Shown here: positions 55,861 through 64,000 of the stretch, in pieces
How positions within the stretch are numbered: the stretch's first letter is position 1
How the letters are laid out: the number at the start of each line of letters is the position of its first letter
Assembly (NCBI GenBank): GCA_022478985.1
Contig: JAKSZP010000004.1
Coordinates: 467,869-531,868 of the forward strand
Direction: 5' to 3'
Source: Massospora cicadina
Taxonomy: Eukaryota > Entomophthoromycota > Entomophthoromycetes > Entomophthorales > Entomophthoraceae
DNA: 64,000 nt
Notes under the pieces: generated by a model
Told to the model about the DNA's origin: nothing
Databases searched by the model: none
What the model saw: the letters and a program-made list of their open reading frames with translations, nothing else
Program-made: the position numbers and the translations under genes

Positions 55861-55946
55861 TGGCTAGATTACCAGGGATCGCTAGGGGATAATTCCCTAA
55901 TGCAAGGTGAATTGGAATTCGGTTGACCCTGATTTTGGGGTAACTA

Positions 55947-56501
55947 CACAGTGCATTCAAAAAGTTCTGGGACTAACGTTTTAAAGACACAACTTTACAA
56001 ATAAATAAACTTTCTTTTATCATAATTTAACATACAACATATCCCTATCTATACATATTTATATTGCTAAAACAATTGTTAAAAGGTATGCACATAGTTC
56101 CTATTTTGTATAACCATGTTTAGACCAGCTGTCACATTCTTCTGAATTGTCTCTACTTTATCAAAAGGATGAACCTTCAGTGCCACCTTCAGATTATAAT
56201 TATCCACCCTATTCACCATATTTGACTCTGTCTAACTTCTTTTTGTTCTCTAATTTGAAGGTGGCACTGAAGGTTCATCCTTTTGATAAAGTAAAGACAA
56301 TTCAGAAGAATGTGACAACTGGTTTAAACATGGTTATACAAAATAGGAACTATGTGCATACCTTTTTAACAATTGTTTTAGTGATATAAATATGTATAGA
56401 GAGGGAAAGGTTGTATGTTAAATCATGATAAAAGAAAATTTATTTATTTGCAAAGTTGTGTCTATAAAACGTTAGTCCCAGAACTTTTTGAATGCACTGT
56501 G
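55947..56501. mobile_element. mariner-derived foldback element
   Basis: A 555-bp near-perfect inverted repeat: left arm 55947-56190, loop 56191-56256, right arm 56257-56501. It is flanked by TA (55945-55946 and 56502-56503), the target of Tc1/mariner transposases. Ends read cacagtgcattcaaaaagtt. The right arm and loop encode a mariner transposase C-terminus; the left arm is its inverted copy. It looks like a mariner end duplicated in inverted orientation, then able to fold into a long hairpin. Confidence 0.88.
56147..56389 (+). pseudogene. mariner transposase C-terminal fragment
   Basis: Contains YPPYSPYLTLSNFFLFSNLK then VALKVHPFDKVKTIQKNVT, the signature around the third catalytic Asp of mariner transposases (HPPYSPDLAP-D-FLF--LK...F). 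Here the Asp position is Tyr (SPY for SPD), so it is inactive. The first ~13 residues come from the inverted left arm and are not transposase. The upstream transposase domains are absent. Confidence 0.78.
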
Positions 56502-57528
56502 TATGTTTGATATATTTTAGGTTATTCGCCTGGTCAAATCCATCAGGATTGATCTGGACAAATGCTTAAGATCTCATTGGGCGGAGTTGCTGATGAAATA
56601 GGGGCATCTGATAGTTGATTAACTATCAGGTGTACTGATTGGGTTCAGTTGGGTTTCATCACTGACTGATTGGGAGTTTAGGGAATAAGTTGCAAGGCGA
56701 GTGATGCCGCCTGCAACTAGAAAATTGAACTAGTTGGTTCACGACCTGTCTTAATGGGTAACAAGTCCCATTACCTAATTCAGGTCGCTTGCCAAATATG
56801 GTTAGTTTGCTTGGATCAAGAGGAATACGTTAGGGACACGTTTTCTGACTCTTTCCGTTTTAGGTCTCAAGGATGTGTAATGATATAATCCTAGCCAGGA
56901 TGGGGAAGCCCACCGCTGCTGAGATAAGGATGGGTAATTTAATGGCAACGGCTGCCATTTTATCAAGGAGGTGCCAACTGAAGGTTGTGCGCCGATTTTC
57001 TTCTATAAATTCCATAAAGGATTCACTAATAAAAACACTAAATACCAGATCATTTTTACTAGAGTTTTAGCTTAGTAAACGTTATCAGCATCCATTTGTT
57101 CTATTATTTCTCAGAGATATTATTGCTGTGTGCAATGTTTTGGGAGAATTTTTAAGATAAAGAGTAAGGATATGAGCGGTGATCCAGAGAAGAAGCTGAA
57201 TCAAATTGGGGATTTCTGCTGACTGTGTGTGAATCCAGAGAAACTGTAAACAGGGATCTAAGAGTAGATTGAGTTAGGCGGTATGATGGAAAAAAACCCT
57301 ATTCAAGATATCATAAGTATTTTGAGAGGAAATACTGGCTGAGCGTTGGACCAAAATCTAGTACTTCCATTAAACTACAGATAATATTTGCCATACTATT
57401 ATCAAACGATTATATCAACAGCTATACGATGTGGAGAATTGCACAAAGCCCAAACCTGTGCAAGCAATATATTTATAGGGGTTATTGGCCGAAAATAATC
57501 AGATAACCTATAAATTTTTATAGTTTTG

Positions 57529-58270
57529 CTAGCAGGAGCTCGCAGACCTTTCTTAGAAAGGGGCTATGAGGGGGGGCAAGTAAAGAGGTGGTGGAGGTGG
57601 GTGTCTGTCAGCTTTTTGCATTCTGGGAAACTTTTGTGCTGGAAGGTGGGACCAGTTCAATCCCCTGACTTGTATGAACAGTGTAGAATACGCTACAGCG
57701 TATTTGACATTTTTCTGAGAGAACAGGTTGAAACTTCCTTCCAGAGCGCCTTAAGACAACATTCCAAGGTGGGGGATAGAAGTTTAAGGAGGCGAGGCCG
57801 CATTGGGGGATGTTCAAAGGGTGATGGTAGGAGAAAATAATTTCACCATTGTGGACTAGTGTGTGACGATAGAGCTGATCCAGGGCCACTCCTTTTATAA
57901 GGGAAGTCATAGTATACCCGTACTACTGCTCTCTTAAGTGCAAGGAGAACCTAATTAAGTAAAAAAACATGATGATGGTTTGAGGCAATGGCCTGGATGG
58001 TTTGTTAGGCATCTCCCACAGCTGTTGGTGAGGTCCATGGGCGCCCTAGATAGGCCGCTAAACCATGGCGTAAGGCTGGAGCCCATTGTGACAATGTAGC
58101 CATATCCCAGCAAACGATGGGCTCAAGGAACCCCGTTAGTATTGAAGTGGAATGAGACCTAGTGTCTAAAAGACTAAGGCCACTTTACTGCATGGTCAGG
58201 ATATGGTGGTCAGAGCTGTGGGTGGTTGGATCCCCAAATCCAACAGAGAAGTATCTCATTAAATACCATG
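57529..58270 (-). pseudogene. LINE-B2 ORF2 zinc-binding part
   Basis: 57910-57608 matches the LINE-B1 segment 36467-36170 in layout. The underlying sequence (gatggtttgaggcaatggcctggatggtttgt at 57973-58005) is close to 36526-36560 in B1. The reading frame contains many stops. It belongs to the ORF2 C-terminal domain and resumes after the 1.7-kb insertion. Confidence 0.65.
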
Positions 58271-59480
58271 TAGAAACTTTCAGTAAAGGGGCAGACATGA
58301 GTTAGGAACCAAAGCTTTGATAGAAGAAAAAGATTAGCCATCATGGTGCATCCCTGGGGGTGATACGCTGATGGCTCCAGATAGCTACATGAGAGTTTAT
58401 TGCAATGAGCAAGTTGTCCTCATTATCCTTGATAGCGACCCTTTTGTGGTGTAATGAGGACACCTAGGTGCCGAAAGGTTTCATGGATAGGTTCCAAATA
58501 AAAAGGAGGGGGAAACGATGGAGTACCCACTTGCACCATAATGGTTTTAGAAATGTTATCTTATTGCATTGGACGCCTTGGATTAGCGATCCAAGGCTCC
58601 ATGGCTAGATCTAGGTCTTTTTAAATCCAACTGCCACTGCTGTGTCATCAGCAAAGGCTATAGTGTGGGTTGGGGTTTCCCAGGAACCTGAATACCCTCC
58701 AGCTGTTCCTGGAGTAGGGCCAAAAGAGGGTCCAAAACTATGTTGAACAAGATTGGGCTCAATGGGTTCTTGACGAAGACCCTTTTAATCCATAACCGCT
58801 GCTGAAAAGCCTGTTGGGGACTTTACCTTATTGTAAGGCTGGGCGTAAAGCGCTGATAGCCATGTCTTAGCTTGTGGTGGGATGTGGAGGTGGGTTAGGG
58901 AGGCGTTAGGATACTTCTTATTTATTTGTTCATATGCTTTTTCAATATCAAGAAGCGTCACAAAACCATGCGTTTGAGACGAGGTAGCTGACAGGGTTGC
59001 CAGAAACTCATTGTAATTGTTACAAAGCGAATTTCCTGGGATAAAGCCACTTTGAGCTGGGTTGAGCCGTGGTGCTACCTACTTAATCATGCAGTTTGCT
59101 AGAAGCTTAGTAAATAGTCTATGGCCCAAGTTCAATAATGATATTTGTCGCCAGTTTTCAAGGTCCTCTTGGCTTGCTTTCTTATGGAAAAGGGTCGTAA
59201 TTAAGCTTCTTAAGTCAGGAAATACTCCCCCTTCTGTTAAGAGGGTCAGAAAGAGGGGCTGGAGGGCCTTTGTAACTTATATGTGATCCACTAGATACAC
59301 CTCAAATGGGATACCATCTGGTCCTGGGGCCTTTAGGTGTGGGCTTTGGAGTAGAAGGACCATTACTTCTTAGTGCGTGATTGGTGCAAGAAGTTCTTCA
59401 TCTACTGAGAAATTAACCATTGGCTCTAGATCCCCTTTAAGGAATTTATGAACATCCTCTGGGATTACCCAAGAAGTCTT
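58270..59480 (-). pseudogene. LINE-B2 ORF2 reverse transcriptase
   Basis: Minus-strand pieces show the RT order: DGIPFEVYLV (about 59330-59290), LITTLFHKKASQEDLEN (about 59220-59170), FIPGNSLCNNYNEFL and FVTLLDIEKAYEQ (about 59050-58930), LSPILFNIVLDPLLALLQEQ (about 58775-58715) and TIAFADDTAVAVG (catalytic FADD near 58640-58660). Nearly every block is in a different frame. The FADD motif is kept here, whereas the younger B1 has FGND. Confidence 0.75.
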
Positions 59481-60299
59481 AAAGAGGGCTTAATAGCAAT
59501 GGTGGATCTCGCTGGTGACTTCCTACTTGTTTGTGGTGATGGTGATCTCCACCCTCAGGGTTGCAATATCTTGATCGTTTGAGTGGGAATTATGCTTCTT
59601 GTAGAAGAAACGAGTGAGGCTTTCCCATTGGTTGTAGTAATGCAATGATGCGAAGTTTGCTGTCCGTTCTTCTTGCTCAGTGAGTTCAGCTGGTATGTTT
59701 GGCCAAATTCCACACCTTCAAATATTTAGGAGGTAGGAACCGATTAGCAATTCCTTTCAAAGTGTCTTAATAAACCTTCAAGATGTCTGAATTTAGCCTT
59801 GACCACTGTCATTCGAGCCTTAGCACAATTATAGGATACCTTTAAGATCCTTGCTTTTTTATAGACACATTTTTATTGTAAAGATTGCAAAATGAGGTGA
59901 GTCCAAGTGTTCTGGCTCACAAATGGCTGCATTTATCTTCTCTCTTGAAAACTGGTTGTTCAAGAGCCCTGGCAAACCCTTTCCAAAATCTTCTCGATTG
60001 TCTGGCAATTGTAGTTAGGATCACTGTGATGGATCTGTGATCTCTTATAGTGGTATCTTAAGTTATAGAGAATAAACTTAAACAACCAGAAGGGGGCTCA
60101 CTAGGGCCATAACAAACCATGAAGCTGATGCGAATCTCTGACATGCACCTTGAATCCAAGACATACAGCCAAGGCCAGATGCTAAGGGGAGAGCATCCAT
60201 AAAACCACCAGTCCTGAGGAAATTTCAAAGCTGAACTGTACCTCATCTGTCTTTTGTGGCAGGGTGAAATGTGTCATTCACCCAAATCATTATTGTGTT

Positions 60300-60712
60300 A
60301 AAAATTTCCCTCAGCATTGTATTGCATGGGAGCTGTAGTAGAGAAAGTTCTTATAAGAACGGTCCAGATCTTGGGCTGAATTTGGCAGATATATGCTTGC
60401 AACAAAAAAGGATAATTCAGGGGTTGATAATCTAGTAAATATAAGGCGATCATTAGGTGTTTTTAAAAATTGGTGGGCTTTCACCTGGGGTTAAGGATAA
60501 TAAAGGCCGCATAGTGTGTCCAACAGGAGTTCCCTCCAAATTGGTCATTTCCATGCTACAATTTCAGAGAGGGGGACATGGGGCTCTTGGATGGCTGCAA
60601 TATCCATGTGGGTCAGCCTGAAATTGCGGAGGAGGCGGGCTCTCCGCTTGTAATCCTGAAGCCAATTAGAGTTATAGGATTGCAGGGTCAGGGTGCCCCT
60701 TTGGGGCCTCAT
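60300..60712 (-). pseudogene. LINE-B2 ORF2 endonuclease
   Basis: ATG at 60712 matches the LINE-B1 ORF2 start. The frame reads MRPQRGTLTLQSYNSNWLQD, then YKRRARLLRNFRLTHMDIAA and IQEPHVPLSEIVAWK before TGA (about 60546). Later pieces match the YLPN block of B1. APE-type nuclease, with the catalytic Glu present in IQEPH. Confidence 0.72.
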
Positions 60713-60873
60713 AGCTGTACCACTTTATATCCCAGGGGTTATCGGAGCTTCCACCTGCGTCCACAAGGCTACTCACTTTTAGTCCTTGAGATTGACTTTT
60801 TGCAGCAATCCGTGCTGATTGACAAGGAGGGGGATTATTTGAGATGACAGGCCTGAGGAGTCTGTAAGCCAGC

Positions 60874-62312
60874 TTAGGATACTACCCCTCTGCCTTGCAT
60901 AGGAGTTTTTGAGGGTGCTCCATAGACTCCTCCATTTGTTTCATCTGATGTATCTGAGTCTATAGGCACCTCCTTTAGTACTGAGAATGACGTCTGAGTT
61001 GCAATTTCTTTAGATGGTGGGGGTGGCAATGACTTGGAGTCTTTACCCTGACTTGGGGTACTCCATACCTGTTTCACCCTTGGGGTATTTTGTGTTACTG
61101 AATTCGTTATAGATGCCACTCCTGGGCTGGTTTCCTCTGTGTAATCTTAATGAGAAGCAGATTTACGCTTATTTGGATGATGAAGGGTCTGGCAATTTAG
61201 AAGGGGTTCCCATAGGGAGAGGGTTTTCTGCACTAAGGGAATAAAGTTGTGCTACTGGCTGTGCCTTCTCAACTACTACACGAAGAGCAGAGGGGGTGTG
61301 ATCCTGTACGGGCACCCAGTTGGTTGGTTGTGGGATTGCCGTGCTGCTGTATGGGAGCGTTTCTTACCTGTCGCAGGGGCTTAACTACTATATGAGAGAG
61401 CTTGCTTATGTGCTGTACAGCTATTATATAGGTAGCCCAAAGCATTACACCATGAGCAACGTGGTCATTCCTGGTCTGAGTCAACAAAAAAGATTTCCAA
61501 AAAGAATCCAATGACTGCAAAAAGTGGGATAACCTCCATGTTACTGGCACCATTATGCTAGGGATAAATGATGCTATACCAATATGAGCCCTCTGGGTTG
61601 GGGCATAGTAGGCTGGTGCTAACAGGTCTATTAATAGAACTGACCCATAAATTTCATCAATCCCCAATGAAGCGCAAGCTTTAGAAATTCTGGGTCCACT
61701 GTAGCTGGCAGATTTTAGAAAGTTACCTAGGAAAATTTCTCCAAGTTATATATAGTTCTCAGTACCCTGAGGAGCCATGTAAAAACTCAATTGTAACTGA
61801 GGCTGCATGGTCTGCATCTGCTGCAGTTGTAAACCCTACATCAATATAGTGGCTTTCTACTACTTTATGAATGGTGGTGTTAACTGGAAAGGCTCTTGCT
61901 ATTGCTTCAAGATAGCTAAAATAATCCCTTGCATGAAAATCAACAGGATTATGCACATATTAGACTCTAACTGCATGATCAAAAGTGGACCTAGGGTTTT
62001 CATGTTTGAGCGAGTTTCTGCCCATCTCTTCCTCATTTCAACCACAAAAGCAACTTCACGAGGGCCAATGGTAGGTGATGCAGGCACTAGCTTTTTCTAC
62101 ATGCGCCTGAGGCATCCTTCACTCGCTTATTTTTGTTTATATTTATATTTAAATTTCAAATTTAATTTAGTGGACTCCTCATGGGGAACCCCGGATGGAT
62201 GCGCTTGCATTACTTTGGATTTATGCACAGGCCCCTGCTGGGCCTTCCCAGTTGGTACTCGAATTTTGGCAGGTTGGTTAGGCTTACCTGGTTTGGACCT
62301 ATTCCCTTCCAA
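60874..62312 (-). pseudogene. LINE-B2 ORF1 region
   Basis: 61956-61759 reads HNPVDFHARDYFSYLEAIAR, NTTIHKVVESHYIDVGFTTA and ADADHAAS, closely matching LINE-B1 ORF1. 61667-61269 starts with EIYGSVLLIDLLAPAYYAPT, also matching B1 (SYYAPTQRA). 61119-60874 is a Ser/Pro/Thr-rich tail. The upstream part (62312-62127) is Pro/Lys-rich. RNA-binding ORF1 type, broken by many frame changes. Confidence 0.7.
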
Positions 62313-62320
62313 TTAATTGT

Positions 62321-63177
62321 TGGATTCTGATTCATCATTAAACCAATCTACTACTCCAGCCTTCATCCAACTATCAGCAGATACTGGTAGTGATTTTTTA
62401 TCTGGTTGATTGGCTATTTGGCTAGTTCTGGTTGATTCTAATTTTGTAACTTTTGATGAAAATAATGATTAAATGATTTGCCACTTATTGTTGATTAAAT
62501 TGAGGCACGTTAAGGGTGTTTATCCTGGCATGTAAAACTGCTTCCACCCTAGTGCAGGTTTCAAGTTTATAATCTGTACTGGCTAGAAGAATTCTTGGTG
62601 TGGTATATTTGTCTCAAGGTTAACCCACCTCAAATATTTTAAAAAAATGAGGCACGTTGGTTGCCTTCCAAACTGTGAAAATGACGTCCAACTGTTTTAT
62701 CAATTACTGTAGATTCTTTTTGGGCGCTTTGGGTAATTTTTGAAATGGGAAATGACAGCCAACTGTTTCAATAATTCCTGACAATTCAGTTTGGGCGCCA
62801 GGCTACTTTTTGTATGAGTGGCGGTTGGCAAAGTTATCCAAACCCTCTGCGTGGAATTGGTAGTAGCAACGCTCCATGCTACCATAGTTAAATCGTTGGA
62901 TGCACCTCTAGGGGGAAAGCACTAATTGTTTGAATCTCAGTCAACACAGAGTTGACTGAGGTAGTCTGTAAAATGGTGGGATCATTTGTGATCCCGCTGT
63001 GAGTTAATGAAAATTAGTTTGCATATGCTTTTGCAGATGCAGTTTGGGAGAGGGGCATATGGGTTAACTAACAAGTTGGCAACTGAGGGTGTTGTGATTC
63101 GGGGTAATTTTTTAGGTATTTTGATGCATATGAGGAGCGTTAAGTGGACTTTACCACCATTGTTTGTTTTTATTTAA
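62321..63177. other. unassigned region between LINE-B2 and LINE-A5, with two hairpins
   Basis: The left part may be the 5' end of LINE-B2 (low-complexity region of ORF1), but I cannot show it. At 62936-62960 there is a perfect 10-bp stem (ctcagtcaac/gttgactgag, 5-nt loop) and at 62978-62995 a 7-bp stem (gggatca/tgatccc, 4-nt loop). No gene seen. Confidence 0.4.
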
Positions 63178-64000
63178 CCGTGGAAAGCCGACCAGGGGAC
63201 GGGCATTACTAAGTATGTGTGGGAACAAAAAAGGGGGGAAGCGAAGGTAGATCGAATTGGGCACCCTGGGGTACTCAGGTTACCCCTGTTGCCAGAGGTA
63301 CTGCCAGGTATGGGGGTTGGTGGGCTACTCTGAGGGGGTTTCCTCCGCTATATAGCAGGTGTGAAGGAAGGGGTCTGTATGGAGGAACCAGAGTGGGAAC
63401 CACGATTCTATGAGCGCCTGTTGCCTTGGCCTCATATATCCATAGAGCCAGGCTTGGAAGTGCTCCAATAAGTGAACGTGGAACCTGTTGATAACCCCAT
63501 GGATGGTTGGGACCATGCCCTTGAACGCATCTAAGGCAATGGTGTGGATTGTCCACATTGCAATGGGTATCATTAAGAAGCGGAGGGTAGATGGGATTAG
63601 TGATTTGATTTGGAGCGCGAGGAGACTCTTTAGGATAGAAAATTCCTGCTTCTTTTGGAGCTTAAGCAGGCGCGCGACTTCCCGCCATATGGCTTTGGTT
63701 GGGGGGCATGCTTCTAGGCGGTGGTATAGGGAGCACTCCCCTCCACATACTGCGCAGGTTGCGTGGAGGGAATTGGAGCAGTCCGCCGTCCTATAAGTCC
63801 TTCTCAGACAGCGCCAGGCGTTGGTTCTTACCCTCAGCTGTAGGAGTGGGTGTTGCGTCATTTTCTACATTACCTTCTTTGTGGTTAAGTCGTAGAGAAT
63901 GTCCAACACATCTAGGTATTCGATTCTAGCACTGGTTGGGGTCTTAGCAAGCATGTCTATCTGGGGGTGAAATTCTGGATTTCTTAATTTGAAGTGGGGG
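63178..64000 (-). mobile_element. LINE-A5, 3' part (runs off the window)
   Basis: The minus-strand 3' end reads gcccgtcccctggtcggctt then tccacgg and an A/T-rich tail, the LINE-A terminus. It contains the end of ORF2. It is close to LINE-A1 in both protein and 3' UTR sequence. The 5' part is outside the window, so its length and duplication are unknown. Confidence 0.82.
63325..63861 (-). CDS. LINE-A5 ORF2 C-terminal zinc-binding domain
   Basis: 178 unbroken codons: HPLLQLRVRTNAWRCLRRTY, CAVCGGECSLYHRLEACPPT (C-x2-C...H...C), AIWREVARLLKLQKKQEFSI, IPIAMWTIHTIALDAFKGMV, HLLEHFQAWLYGYM and WFLHTDPFLHTCYIAEETPS, then stop. The frame continues upstream to the window edge (ARIEYLDVLDILYDLTTKK) past one TAG near 63865. 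It shows the intact form of the domain that is broken in A1 and A2. Its role in L1-type ORF2 is thought to be RNA or target binding. Confidence 0.82.
   Translation of the reverse strand: MTQHPLLQLRVRTNAWRCLRRTYRTADCSNSLHATCAVCGGECSLYHRLEACPPTKAIWREVARLLKLQKKQEFSILKSLLALQIKSLIPSTLRFLMIPIAMWTIHTIALDAFKGMVPTIHGVINRFHVHLLEHFQAWLYGYMRPRQQALIESWFPLWFLHTDPFLHTCYIAEETPSE

Larger units (their letters stand above)
55860..57528. mobile_element. ~1.7 kb hairpin-rich insertion in LINE-B2 (unclassified)
   Basis: Comparison with LINE-B1 shows that about 1.7 kb interrupts the ORF2 C-terminus: LINE-B2 homology stops near 55860 and resumes near 57528. The inserted sequence has no recognised protein. Apart from the mariner derivative it holds perfect hairpins at 56608-56629 and 56742-56787, an AT hairpin ctataaa/tttatag at about 57508-57523 and the TATA-like tataaatatat on the minus strand near 57465-57480. 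It could be a solo LTR or a non-autonomous DNA element. Termini are only approximate and I see no duplication. Confidence 0.55.
55440..62320 (-). mobile_element. LINE-B2, old interrupted copy
   Basis: Minus-strand relative of LINE-B1. The 3' end at 55440-55500 (tctttagcattaggtggtcc then taacct) is a diverged form of tttagtactagatggtccca. ORF2 C-terminus, RT, endonuclease and ORF1 follow in the same order as in B1 up to about 62300. It is interrupted at about 55860-57528 by a 1.7-kb insertion. No target-site duplication could be found; the 5' end is approximate. Many stops in all frames. Confidence 0.8.

Noticed and set aside
56873..57070. Possible small gene (65 codons) in the 1.7-kb insertion
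   Set aside because: No motif, no homologous frame elsewhere in the window, length within chance expectation.
1..64000. CRISPR array, tRNA, rRNA or prophage
   Set aside because: No regularly spaced repeats, no cloverleaf or rRNA-like sequence, and no phage genes were seen on reading both strands.

Overview
The window is a nest of retrotransposons from a eukaryotic genome. I found no single-copy host gene, tRNA, rRNA, CRISPR array or bacterial operon. Every recognisable protein is a retroelement or transposon domain: Gag, aspartic protease, reverse transcriptase (RT), RNase H, integrase, chromodomain, L1-type ORF1, APE-type endonuclease or mariner transposase tail. Nearly all reading frames are broken. 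The mix of chromovirus and other Ty3/gypsy elements, L1/Tad-like LINEs with a zinc-binding C-terminus and mariner debris fits a large, repeat-rich fungal genome (perhaps early-diverging). Nothing here proves the species.

Layout. 1-~770: 3' end and LTR of a plus-strand gypsy element (D2). ~1300-5387: very decayed minus-strand gypsy element (F). 5388-35173: one minus-strand chromovirus (C2, about 5.3 kb when its insertions are removed), cut into pieces by four later insertions. These are gypsy E (plus, 5931-13149) in its 3' LTR, gypsy D (minus, 13549-20087) near the end of integrase, LINE-A1 (plus, 20598-25821) inside the integrase core, and LINE-A2 (plus, 29678-35091) in its 5' LTR. 35174-35697 and 41858-43085: decayed sequence holding full-length LINE-B1 (minus, 35712-41843). 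43104-48371 and 48461-53752: LINE-A3 and LINE-A4, both plus and only 75 bp apart between their target duplications. 53767-~55440: unassigned. ~55440-~62300: old LINE-B2 (minus), interrupted by a ~1.7 kb hairpin-rich insertion that itself carries a mariner-derived foldback element (55947-56501). ~63178-64000: 3' part of LINE-A5 (minus).

Insertion boundaries are unusually readable. LINE-A1 to A4 and LINE-B1 have target-site duplications (TSDs) of 14-25 bp, gypsy E has a 5-bp TSD, gypsy D has a 4-5 bp one, and the mariner derivative has TA.

The most striking signal is a set of five tiny insertions (13, 18, 23, 46 and 49 bp). Each consists only of the extreme 3' end of LINE-B (the terminal motif ctagtactaaaaa plus variable upstream sequence), and each is flanked by its own 15-17 bp direct repeat. 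They look like LINE insertions truncated almost to nothing. Two of them sit at the same position in the two LTRs of gypsy E, which dates LINE-B activity before E's last jump.

Many inactivating changes look like C-to-T or G-to-A transitions: catalytic Thr lost in two proteases, integrase Glu to Lys in two elements, zinc-knuckle Cys to Tyr, and Arg or Trp codons turned into TGA. This fits cytosine deamination or a RIP-like process, but needs copy alignments to prove.
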